Of a DNA stretch of 54,401 bases, positions 11,072 to 21,374 are shown piece after piece. The translations under genes were made by a program, and so were the position numbers. The notes under the pieces were generated by a model. It saw only the letters and a list, made by a program, of their open reading frames with translations, was not told the DNA's origin and made no database searches. The stretch's first letter is position 1. Each line of letters opens with the position of its first letter. The stretch is from Chromera velia (taxonomy: Eukaryota > Sar > Chromeraceae), in the NCBI GenBank assembly GCA_018398765.1, contig JAHBMJ010005611.1, positions 1-54,401 on the forward strand. The letters run 5' to 3'.

Positions 11072-13732
11072 GTCATCGTCTGTGTGCCTCGACGACATCA
11101 AAAAGTGATCAAAAGTCCGTGAGTATTGTTATTTAAGAATGTGAGGGGTGTGTGGGGGTGTTTGTGGGAAATGTTCGATTTGACGAACGCAATTCAAACG
11201 AGCGTTGGGGCTGGGAAGAAAATGATTTAGTCCGGCAATTTGGATAGCGAACACAAATAAGAGACAGAGTCTTCTCCAGGGGTGTTGTTCAACTTTGTCC
11301 GCAGATGCACGCGCGTGCACGAGAGAGCGAGAAAGAGACAGAATGATTCGCTCAATGAATAGCCTGCATGCTCTCACGTGAGAGCAGACAGACGATTGCG
11401 TGGATCTGAGGAACATGTCAGCCAGGAAGAACAGGAGCGGCTAGCACCCTCTTTCGACCCTGCTCATTTGCCCTCCTTGTGTGTATGTGCAGCTGGCACC
11501 CGGCAGAGTTCGACAGGATCGGCGGTTGTCTTCTGGATGCTGTGAGGACTAGCTGGTGTGATGAAGGAAAGACGGGGGTGGGGTGGGGACGCTCAATCTT
11601 CGTACAACATTGGGAGAGTGGGGGGAGACTGAAAGGGAAGCGATGGGACCTGTTCATACCCTTTCTTTTGTTTGTACGTGAGCACATCTGTGAGTGCATG
11701 TGTGGATGGGTGTGTGTCCATTTGTGAGCTCCAAAGTTATCGAGCACCGCCCTCTTTTCTCGCCTTCTTACCGCACGTGCCCTCGAAAAGGAGTGGCCGC
11801 GCACCCATGCGTGTAGCTGCTTGGGACACACGCCTGCAGATACCTATCCGTTCGATCCCCTCCCGCCATTCGTCCGCTCGTTCGCGAGTCCAACTGTCAC
11901 CGTGACACCATGTGCGTGTGTTTTCGCCTTGCTCCATGCGGTGAGATTTCCACCTGTCAGAGTTCACGTGCCATGCAGCTCCAATTCATTCGTATCGCAA
12001 GTGTCTTAGAACCGCCTGATCCAGCGCCTAATTGCTGATTCAAAACCTTTTTAACCTATAGTTGAAAAGTTGACTGACTAGTTGACTGAAAACAATCATT
12101 TAACAATCAAAACTTCACTAAAAACTTAATTGACAATTTTTATGACAAATATTATATGACTCAGGGCTATATAGTGATCACATTATACTTGAGTATTAAA
12201 TTTCAAACTACATTTTAAAATTTTAATTCTAGTTTTAATTTAAAAATTTTGAACTTGGCAGTAAATATGGGTGAACAATAGGTCTAACATATTATGCAGG
12301 CTTCACACCGAAAAAATTTAGGTGAAAGTTCATAATTCTTGACTCCATAATACTAGCCACTGTGCCACAATAATGAGTCCCTTCAGTAGCTAACTAGCTA
12401 CTACTGTAGCTTTTTTCTCACTTTCGTTCTCAGTGAAAAGAGTCACTGGCAGTTTATTAGCTACACAGAAAATTATTAAAACTCTAGTCTCTAGACATAC
12501 TAAATAGAATGATGATGATGATATGATGTATGAGGTGAAAGCCGGTGAGCCATATAGGCTCTGGCCAACCTAGTATTTCCTGCATAGATTCGATCCCTCG
12601 ACTTAGGCCCCACTGGGGCATTTGCATGGACAAAAGCCTAGCTAGGGTGGAAATGGAAATAGAAATAGAGGGTAGTTCTACCCTCAAGCAACCAGGGTTA
12701 AAAACCACCTGCATTAGAACAGACTTGCAGTGGCAGGGGAAACGACCGAGAGGGAAGACAAAACCAGAAAGGGAGACCGAAAAAGAGAAGCAAAAGAACG
12801 CGTCCATCTCAGACTGAGAAATGGTAAGGAGTGCAGTCTACAGGGTAGGAACCCCACGGAACACTTCCCTGGATACTGACTCCTGAGGAAGGGCTCAGCT
12901 GCTGAGCATAGTAGACAGTCAGCAGTGAAGAAGGAATACATACAAGATCAAACGAGAATCAGACGAGATGCAGGCACAGTGACTTCGCTTCCCTAGGGCT
13001 GACTAGACTGACTGGAGTATGGTACCTACGGTAGTCCTATCAGTCTTTCCTGTCCTTCGGTAAGACCAAAGGTCAACTCTGTAGGACACGATCTATTTTC
13101 GAGGTAGTGAACTTATGAGCAAAAAACCAGACAGGAAAAAGAAAAAGAAAGAAAAGAGAAGAGATGAAAAGAAGATAAGAAAGAGAAAAACAGAGAGACT
13201 ACCCAAAAAAGCTGTATCCATACTGTGCGGATACGAGCGCCCCGCCCCTCCGCGCCCATGCAAGCTCGGGCACGTCCCCCCCCGCGCGTTTCATGTTTCT
13301 CTCTCTGTTATATTCTAGCTCTGAATCCACCCCACTCACTCAAATGGAGAAAAATAGGAAACAACGATCTAGAGGCAATCGGATCAAGACTTTACCGTTT
13401 ACGAAGGCAAGCTAAAATTGTCCGTACGCCGGCAACAGGGTGTTTCTCGAGAAGGAGTGTGAAAATCTCTCTTACTTTCTTTTTGTTCTCGTACACCGCC
13501 CATCCTAACTGTTATTTTATCATCTATTGTGCCTATATGATCAAGTCTGACTTAGAGCGTGCGTCTCTTACTTCCTCCAAAAGCCTATTTATGCGTCCTC
13601 TTTCCATTTCCGTCCCTTTGTATTCTATCAATTTGTGAACAACATCATTCAATTTACCCTATCCATGCATGTCAAAGGGGCAGTGCTCGTAGACAGACTC
13701 TACCTCCCCATTCAAAACTCCCCCCCCCCCCC
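11072..13732. other. Intergenic DNA downstream of CKS1; no gene recognised
   Basis: The first ~900 bases are of ordinary composition with TG-rich patches and are probably 3' UTR and flank. 12010-12550 is AT-rich and gene-poor. 12550-13330 contains GA-rich sequence with short open frames but no recognisable motif. A cytosine run leads into the N gap at 13733. Confidence 0.4.
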
Positions 13733-13752
13733 NNNNNNNNNNNNNNNNNNNN
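13733..13752. other. Assembly gap (20 N) between two poly-C runs
   Basis: Twenty N flanked on both sides by cytosine runs. This is a sequencing gap in a C homopolymer, so the true length and junction here are unknown. Two smaller ambiguities occur in the same kind of sequence: five N at 41897-41901 between G runs, and one N at 52271 in a C run. Confidence 0.95.
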
Positions 13753-14209
13753 CCCCCCCCCCCCCTAGCAGTGCACAGGCAATCGGCCTAAGCTAAACGT
13801 TAGCCTCTAAACAGAGTAGCCTCCTAGGGAGAGGTCGAACCATTATGATAGGAACTCGCCGCCCGCTTGAGCCGGTCCATCCTCCCATAACAAGACGGGC
13901 CAAGCGCTGTCTAAACGGATATTCAATTTGAAAAACCGAAAGCCTCACTCCGTTGAGGAAAACACCCCCTCGCCCTAATAGTGTCTACCCTCCTCTACCC
14001 TGCCAGCCTTCTTTCTGCAGAGAATGGGAGGTTGCGACAAATCAGTCGTCTAACCATTCTTGTGCTTATTTGTGTATTTGTGCCTCCCTACCTCTCCCTT
14101 CGACAACAAGCTTTCTTCTCATTACTGCTTTCTCATCCAGGCCCGAGTGTACCCCCGCATCAGAGAAGAATTCAGGAGTAAAAGGTCCCACCAACAGCTT
14201 GACAGACCT

Positions 14210-14599
14210 CTACCATTCTCCGTAAAAGCCATCCCTGCAAAGATCTAAAAATCCGGCTGGAACACAGTGAGATGTTAAGGAGAGGCTGCGTAAAAATCTT
14301 CCCACTCTTTCTATCAAGAGAGCCCGTATCGGACAAAGGCCAGAGATAAAAAGGGAGGGGACATGAAACGAATTGCGGGGGAGGCCAAAAACCCATCTAA
14401 CAAAACGTAATTGCAGATCGTCCAGTGCCTTTATGTCTGCTTGACTGAGGGAAAACGCTTTGAGCCCGTAAAGGGCCATAAGAATCCATAGGCCCCGAAA
14501 GAGCATAATTTTGGAGGCAGAGGAGAGAGGACCAAGGGAAGCACAGAGCTCTATGACCCCCCCCAGTGCCCTCTCTGCCGCCCCCAGCCGATGTCTCAC
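14210..14599 (-). pseudogene. LINE reverse transcriptase, C-terminal (thumb) fragment
   Basis: The 129-codon frame includes LGPLSSASKIMLFRGLWI, LYGLKAF and DDLQLRFVRWVFGLPRN, the pattern seen after the catalytic palm of LINE-type reverse transcriptases (re-folding helix, LYG, then the LQ..F.RW.LGLP block). It lies downstream of the YADD fragment in element orientation but in a different frame, so the reading frame is broken. Confidence 0.75.
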
Positions 14600-14732
14600 A
14601 GAGAGACGGAGAAAGCCGCCTTCAAAGAAAGTGTAGCCTAAATATTTCTACTGATCAGTTCTCTCTACTTCCTTTCTCTAAAAAAAGATCGGCTCCCTAA
14701 GATTCTTTTCATTGTTAGAAAGCCTCATTACT

Positions 14733-14972
14733 TTAGTTTTTTTCATATTGACTATGCATGAGGCCCCATGTTCGACAATATTCACCTAATTTATTCATTT
14801 TCGATTGAAGCTTCCATGAAGAACGACCAAACAGAAAAAGATCGTCAGCATAACCAATGCTTTCGAGTGTTGGGTATTCTTTGAGGTTGCGCTCGAACAG
14901 CGAACCCCCAGAAGCGGAACGAAAGATACGAATGTCAGCTAGCCTCGACGTTTCACTGACAAGAATGGTCAC
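14733..14972 (-). pseudogene. LINE reverse transcriptase, catalytic YADD fragment
   Basis: The minus-strand frame contains ESIGYADDLFLFGRSSWKLQ, with the YADD motif C of reverse transcriptase, followed by LGEYCRTWGL, the usual helix in which a copy tracks a water or template path. The 5' part of the frame (GGSLFERNLKEYPT) lies inside direct-repeat copy R1 (14868-15130) and is present again in copy R2, where it is cut off from YADD. Confidence 0.8.
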
Positions 14973-15130
14973 TACCTCCTAGCCTCCTCTCAGCATAGCC
15001 TAGCCTCAACACGTATCCATCTACCCCGATTCAGCATAGGAGAATAGTATTTATATATATGCATCATTTATCAAGACAGGCTTAAAAAGATTAAGCCGTT
15101 TTCCTGCATGCTGCTGCACTGAAAGTCCAC
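14868..15130. repeat. ~265-bp direct repeat, copy R1
   Basis: Starts TGTTGGGTATTCTTT and ends GAAAGTCCAC. A second copy (R2) is at 16455-16723. The copies differ by scattered substitutions and a 6-bp insertion (ACATTG) in R2. R1 runs directly into the YADD-coding half of the LINE reverse transcriptase. Confidence 0.9.
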
Positions 15131-16454
15131 TGATATCTGGCGGCGAACCAATCATGCTGTATGCAGGCTGGGCCTGAAAGGCAATACTGTACCCTTTTGG
15201 TAACGTATGGCGCAGAACGCTAATTCATTACGTGCCCCGCACACCCTTCGCACTCACTTTTTCCTCGCGCGCATTAACAATCACCCCCCAAACTCAGACC
15301 AAGAGGAAGAGCGAGAACATGCGCATTCAAAGCTTGCTGCAGTGAGTGCATTTTACGCTTTCTGTCTAGTGACACCATGTGACACTGACTTCCATGTCGG
15401 TGATGCATGAGGTACGCAGTTCGTTTACAGTCTCATGTCTGCCCATATATACATCCCCGATCTCTGAAAAGCGTGTAGCTTTTCCGAAACTTCTTTTGTC
15501 TTCTGACTCTTCTTTTCAATGCAAAAGAATCAAAAGTTCATTGCTTTACTTCTTTTTTTTATTTTACCGCTTTGCTGCATCACACCCGCTTTCTGTAAGA
15601 CAGTCATCTTTCACACCTACTTTCACTTTCTTTCTTTTCCCCTTTTAGAAAGAAGTCTGACTGAATTTGCCTTTCTTGAACACTCGTACCAGTCATAAAA
15701 AGCTTGCAAAACAATCCATACCTTTCTAGAGTCTTTTTACGAGAAGGTGCACATTTCCTGTTTCCTTCATCCTTCTTTCTCATTCCTCTCTGCCCCCTTT
15801 TCTTTTCCGACCTACCTAAAAGAACCCACACAGCCCTTCTGAACTGCTAGAAGGGGACAGAAACATAAGACAAACAAAGAAAGAAGGCTTTCCGAGCTGC
15901 CCACGCAGTCAGTCTTCAGGCAGAGACACAAAGATCTGCACCTCCCACCTGAGGTTCTTTGTAAAAGGATCTCCACCACCGGTCTTCTCCCTAAACAGGA
16001 CTTTAGACCCCGCTCTTATGACTGCGAGACAGACAGAGTAACCGACACATGACAGAGAAAGTTCCAGAACGAATCGTAGACAGCTCTGGATCTTCATCTC
16101 CCAAACTGCTCAAAGAATCGACTTCATACAACACTAGCATGCAACAGCACAAGACCCAAATAGTGCACTGTGTGCACTTTTTTCACCTCGCCTCTGTTCC
16201 CACAGGTATCAGACGACTCATAACAAAGAAGACATCCCTACTACACAGGCAAAGAAAGTAGGCGACCCATGGTTCCTCCAGATGATTGTCTTCAGGACAA
16301 AGTTTTCATAAAAATCCTCAAGAGAAACATCTTATCTCCACCGCAGAATGATTCTAAACTCCTTCACCGGAGAAAGGAACGATCACCACTGAAAGGTCGA
16401 AACAAACGAAAGCGAACGGAAATGATGGACTGTGCCCGGATGGACAAGCACCAT
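15131..16454. mobile_element. 1.3-kb insertion between the two direct repeats, identity unknown
   Basis: This segment separates the two copies of the ~265-bp repeat and splits the LINE reverse transcriptase. It has no long open frame, no recognisable protein motif and ordinary composition with T-rich patches. It could be the body of a small non-autonomous element whose terminal repeats are R1 and R2, or filler from a local duplication. No target duplication was identified. Confidence 0.45.
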
Positions 16455-16723
16455 TGTTGGGTATTCTTTGGGGTTGCGCTCGAACAGCGAACCCCCAGAA
16501 GCGGAACGAAAGATACGAATGACATTGTCAGCTAGCCTCGACGTTTCACTGACAAGAATGGTCACTACATCCTAGCCTCCTCCCGGTATGGCCTAGCCTC
16601 AATGCATATCTATCTATCCCGATTCAGCATAGGAGAATAGTGTTTATATACATACATCATTCATCAAGATAGGCTCAAAAAGACTGAGCAGTTTTCCTGT
16701 ATGCTGCTGCACTGAAAGTCCAC
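16455..16723. repeat. ~265-bp direct repeat, copy R2
   Basis: Second copy of the repeat at 14868-15130, same orientation. It runs directly into the N-terminal half of the LINE reverse transcriptase on its right side, so the pair brackets the interior insertion symmetrically. Confidence 0.9.
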
Positions 16724-16735
16724 GGATAATATATA

Positions 16736-17164
16736 TAGCTGCTTTACTCCCACCCCCTCTGGTATCTCCCTATCTACTCCATCAACTCTTGCCCAGACAT
16801 TGACATACATGGCATGTACCATCAAGACGTTACATTTCGATACCCCCTCCTCCCGAAGCCGTCTGAACAACAGACCCCGAGAGACCTTGTCAAAAGCCTT
16901 TAAAAAATCGATAAAAGCAGCTAAAAGGGGGCGTTTCCGGGCTTTCGAGCTCGCTACAAGTCCCGCCAAAGCAGCGATAGCCTCCCTAGTCCCTACCCCT
17001 TTCTGAAGCCCCAGCTGTCGGTTGTCCAACATGGTCCATTCTCTCAGTCTCTCGTCCATCAGAAGGGTAAACAGCTTCGCAAGTAAACATACGATATGTA
17101 TGGGTCTCCATTCCGAGCAGTCAGGAGAGGGGGGGCCTTTCAGTACTGGAACTATATGAATCAA
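16736..17164 (-). pseudogene. LINE reverse transcriptase, N-terminal and palm fragment
   Basis: The minus-strand frame has the fingers motif EWRPIHIVCLLAKLF, then DNRQLGLQKGVGTREAI and the palm motif A FIDFLKAFDKVSR (catalytic Asp within FIDF), continuing to the helix near VWARVDG. These blocks are typical of LINE-type reverse transcriptases. The frame ends at the boundary with repeat R2, where motif B is lost. The rest of the palm is found at 14733-14972. Confidence 0.85.
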
Positions 17165-17299
17165 ATTCTAGACAGACGGCCATAGCAATAATAACAACGA
17201 TAAAATAAATTAAAGAAGACAAAAAGAAGGAAACGAGAAAGGGGAGAGAAGTTAAAAGATAGGTCAAGATGCCTGGGGGAAACGCCCCCAATTCCGTTT

Positions 17300-18150
17300 G
17301 CCTTGCTTATATCGATCGATCGGAGGGCACTAATCTAGGGCACCAATAATCCTTTTATAAGAGAAGGCTGGAGGAGGAGGTGGGGAAGGGAGAGGGGAAG
17401 CAGGGGAAGCAACTGGAAGAGGAAGAAGCCCTTCACCCTCAAAAACAGAGGCCCAGAAATCGGTAAAAACCTTGGGAGTCGGTCTGTTTCCCCCACCTTT
17501 TGTACTGCCCCTTTCCCTCTTCCAACGCCAAATCACCGAGGGGTCGGACGCCGCCTCCCTTGCTAGGCTAAGCCTTTCTGCTTACCGGTTTGAGTGCTCG
17601 GCTTCTTTATGGGCAAACAATCTCTTCTTTGACCTGCGAAGGGACTCAAGCCTTCTCTTCGCACTCTAAGTGGGACCTCCCTGGTCTCCTTCATCGGGCC
17701 CCTAGATTTTTCTCTGATCCTTCCATTCCTTCTCGGCCACTCTAACCTCTTTTTGCTTTACTGTATACTCAGATAGAGTCTTCGTCCTACCAGTCTGGCT
17801 TGGTTAACTCTCGCTGGGTTACATCCTTTTTCCTTTTCTTAAATTTTTTCCTTCCCCCCCCCCCTTCCCCTTCCGAACTTTCACTTACTAAACATGCCTG
17901 CCAGGAGTCGGAAATCTATCTTAGCTGCTCTGTCAGGGAAAAAGTTGTTGCATTTGATGGTAGGGGCTTGGGGGGGGGGGTTTTGGGGGATCAAAGAAGT
18001 AGGTGACAACGTCTCCCCACTCTTGCACTTGCCGCAAACCTTCCTCTCATAGGTCTTGCCCCCCTCTCTCTGTGAAGGCTTTCAGAGAGAGAGCCACAGT
18101 GGAGTTAGCCACCCTCATCAAGTCGTCGTCACCGACAAGGGAACTTCTGC
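17300..18150 (-). other. LINE linker region between endonuclease and reverse transcriptase
   Basis: This region lies between the endonuclease and reverse-transcriptase fragments. It holds one short minus-strand frame (17330-17536) with Pro-rich sequence and KVFTDFWASVF, which resembles the inter-domain linker of such elements. The rest has frame breaks and homopolymer runs. Confidence 0.4.
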
Positions 18151-19250
18151 CTATCTTGCCCAAATGAGAGAGAGGCCGGCGGGGGAGGATGGAGTCAGAG
18201 ATAACGCCTTCATGCAAAGAAGAGGAAGGTGTAGCAAAGAGAAGTCAAGACTGAGAGAGATGGCCGCATGTTGCTTTGCAACCTCCGGACATGACTCAAC
18301 AACATAAGAATCAAGATAACAGAGAAGGAGAGGGTCAATCAGGAGGATGTCAATTACAGACTGAGACCTTCCACTCATGTATGTCCACGCCTCGGTTAGC
18401 CTAACCTCAACTCCCCTCCCTTCATCTTTGAGGTGCAGGCCCACAGCCGGGAGGAAGTTGGCCTTCTCGCACACCGTATAAAGGATTTAACGGTCAGACT
18501 CATCAAGATTCATGCATAGAGGCTTGCGCGTACATTCAAGAGAGTGACCGTCAGCATGATTCCCATCCTCCCCTTGCCCCATTTCAATTTCAGTATCTAG
18601 GTCTCTTTCCCATGTAACTGTTACACCTTTGGGAGTCTCACTTATTAGATGAATATTGAGATTCCCCATCACAATTCTCAGATCTGTCAGAGGGACTGCG
18701 CAGAACGCTTCCATCAATTCCTCTTATTCCTCTCTTACTCTCTCTCTGGTACCTGTATAATCCGAATTAGCATGTAGGAGGTACACTCCAAAGATATGCA
18801 GAGTCCGGGTGCGTATGCTATCTTTCCTTTCCCCTCCCTCTCTCTTCTCCTGAACCCTTATCGTAAGTTTAACCAAGTCCAGTCCCACCAACTCCTAGGT
18901 CGGGCAGAGTATTGGGATTAGAGAGTTCTGGACAAGAATGCACATGTACCTCCCCCACTTGAATATCCCGTTTAGCGGCTCTCAAGTGAACCCCCATCTT
19001 CCTTCTCTTCCATTCTATATGGGAAAAATTCTCCCCAGAGTGGAGTGACGTGCAGACTCTACCTATAGGCAAACATGTCTTGGGTATTACTGCAATGTCT
19101 GTACCTAATAGCCAGCCCTCAAGTGAACCACCCCCTAGCTTCTTTTCTAAAGGCCCCATGTTAAGTGCACTTATCACCAGTCCGCTCCCCCCCTCTTTCT
19201 TCTTACAATTTCTATTCACAAAAGATTCGTGCAAGTCCCCAAAAGCGTTG
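18151..19250 (-). pseudogene. LINE endonuclease (APE/EEP-type) fragments
   Basis: Three consecutive minus-strand frames carry parts of one endonuclease domain. 18869-19250 has LVISALNMGPLEKKL and DIAVIPKTCLP (N-terminal strand with Asn, and the metal-binding Glu position, here apparently changed). 18487-18717 has DLRIVMGNLNIH, matching the GDFN block with Asp replaced by Asn. 18151-18474 has SQSVIDILLIDP and HAAISLSLDF, matching the C-terminal S-x-IDyi and S/D-H blocks. Shifts between frames and altered key residues mean the enzyme is dead. Confidence 0.65.
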
Positions 19251-19573
19251 CTACATGCTGACTGAAACGAAGAAGAGGGAGAGGGAGGATCAGAATCGGA
19301 GGATAGAGGGAGGGAAGGAAGGGAAGGGGAAGATAGGGAATTAGAAGGATGGGAAGAGAGGGCAGCAGGTGGGGAGAGGGAAAGTGGGGGGGTGGAGAGG
19401 GAGGGGGGCGAGGGGGGTGGTTGGGAGTTTCTCCTTCGTCGTCTCCCTACCCAGAATGAACTAGCAAAATGAAGCCCGGAGGAAAAGAGGAACTGCAACT
19501 GCTTCGACCTAGAACGTCCGTTCCCACCCTGCCTTTACGACTTCATATTCTCTCTTTTTACCCTTTGCCCCCC

Positions 19574-20029
19574 TCACATTGATGATCTGAAGGATCTGCC
19601 CCCCGGGCCGCCCTCACCGGGCAAGGGGAAGGGCTCCTCCTCCTCTGCCTGCTCCTCCTGTCCAGAGCAGAAGAAATTCAAGCATCTGCCCCATCTCGTA
19701 ACTTCTCCACAAATGGAGCAGTTGTTCGTTCTCTTCCCGCCAAGCCCTCTTCTTAGCCCCTCCCTCTCCCTATATCTTCTGGCTATGTTCTGATCGGCCT
19801 TTCTCCTGTACTTCTCCAAAATGTCCAGTGGGGAGGTCTCAGATATGCCAAGGGCCCCTCTAACCCCTGCGGAACCGACCGGGGGAGAGCTGTAGGGAGG
19901 GCGGGAGGGGGGGGCAGGAGAAGCTGAGGATGAGGACGGTGGGGGCTGAGCAACCAAAGGTTCCTCCAGTGAGTTGATGACATGGGCCGCCTGAGGCTCG
20001 AGTTTAACTGTGTTTTTCTCTTGAGTCAA
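19574..20029 (-). pseudogene. ORF1-like protein of the LINE with a cysteine motif
   Basis: A 151-codon minus-strand frame just upstream of the endonuclease in element orientation. It is Pro/Ser-rich at first, then basic (KYRRKADQNIARRYRERE), then has a cysteine cluster CSICGEVTRWGRCLNFFC (C-x2-C-x8-C-x4-C), which could bind zinc and nucleic acid. Position and composition suit an ORF1 or N-terminal nucleic-acid-binding domain. No family match is claimed. Confidence 0.4.
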
Positions 20030-21374
20030 TGGGGTAGGGGGAGGAACTTCAAAGTGGGGTGAGGAGTTGGAAGGAGTCGGTGGAGGGGGAACTTTTTTTC
20101 AAGAGGAGAGGAAGAAGGAAAGGGGAAAGAAGACTGAGGGAAAGAGGGAAAGCACACGTGTCTGGAATCCATATGCACAAAATTTGAAGAGATAAAAACA
20201 TGTACGATATCAACCGATCGAACAGACTGAGAAGAAAGAGAAGAGGAGGGGGAAAGAGGGGAAGAAAAAGCCTAACACATGGCTCTGACCTCCCAGACAC
20301 ACCCACCACAGACAGGAGGAGAAGAGAACACATCCATCGATTCGCATTAATTCGGGTGGGGGGAGGGTCCAACCCAGAAGCCCCCCTCCCCCCCTGCATA
20401 ACATGGGTCTCCCCTTCCCCTCACGCCTACAAAAGGCATACATTCATAGATACAAATCGGGTGGGGGGAGGGTCTGGGCCGCCTCCCCCTTCTTCTCCTT
20501 CCTTCAGGGGCCTGCGGGAGGAGAAGAGCGGAATAGGGTCCCACAGGGTAGGAGTTGGAGATTTTTCTCTCTCTTCTTTCCCCTCTCTTTCGCCCCCTCT
20601 CCCTGCGGTTGGCAAAGGGGGGGGAACGTTTGGACTCAACGACTTGGCCTGTGATACGGCTAGGGGGGAGGGACGGCCAACGCCTGTGAGAGAATAGATT
20701 ATACTGGGTCTCAGACTCTCAGTGCCATGGCCCATGGTCAGCGCCGGCCACTGCCACTACCCTGCACTGCCACCCTAGCTTCCACCTCCCATCGAAACAG
20801 ATTTAAATTTCTCAATGTATATTGATATTGATTGCATAGTTTTGCAAGCTAGTTCGCAGCAGTATACAGTGGTTCGTGTCAGCGCCTAGGTCAGCGCAGC
20901 TCTATGATGCAAAGCGTAGTACGATGATGCAATATACTTGAAATCGCGCATTGAATTAATGAATCCCCGTTCAACCCTTCCCTCGTCTAGTCCCTCGTTT
21001 GACATCCAATGAAAAAACCATTAGATGTTCCTTCATACCCTTTTTTTTTGAATGATGTCTGGATCCATGCGGTGTGCTCGGGTGGATGTTTGCATGACCA
21101 ACTGAGTATGGGCGTTATTGAGTGACGTGCATGGTTGATTCACACAGACAAAGGCGTACTTACAAAACGCATACGGGGCTTGTTCCCCTTTCCCTTTCCC
21201 CCCCTACCGCCGCCCTCACATATCCGTATCGATGGATTCATGCATTCTCGCGAGGAAGCTATCGACGGGTTGCGTATCAATCGATGAATTCGACTGGACG
21301 CATGCGCCGAAAAGAAGATGGGAACTTTTTGGCACCTTGAGCGAAAAACTCCCCCTGGCTCACTCCATTCCCCT
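20030..21374. other. Region between the LINE and the next gene; no gene recognised
   Basis: 20030-20700 is pyrimidine- or purine-biased with GGGTGGGGGGAGGGTC repeated at about 20354 and 20459, probably the 5' end of the LINE. 20740-21120 is less biased and AT-richer. 21120-21374 is the 3' flank of the minus-strand gene that ends at 21375. No motif was recognised. Confidence 0.4.

Larger units (their letters stand above)
13950..20030 (-). mobile_element. Decayed LINE-type (non-LTR) retrotransposon, minus strand
   Basis: Fragments of one element appear in the correct 5'-to-3' order on the minus strand: a cysteine-containing ORF1-like segment (19574-20029), an exonuclease/endonuclease/phosphatase-type endonuclease (about 18150-19250), reverse-transcriptase fingers and palm (16736-17164), the palm YADD motif (14733-14972) and the thumb/connection region (14210-14599). 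They lie in different frames with stops between them, so the element is dead. The reverse transcriptase is split by a 1.3-kb insertion bounded by a ~265-bp direct repeat. Ends are approximate: no target duplication or poly-A was identified, and the N gap lies near the expected 3' end. Confidence 0.8.
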
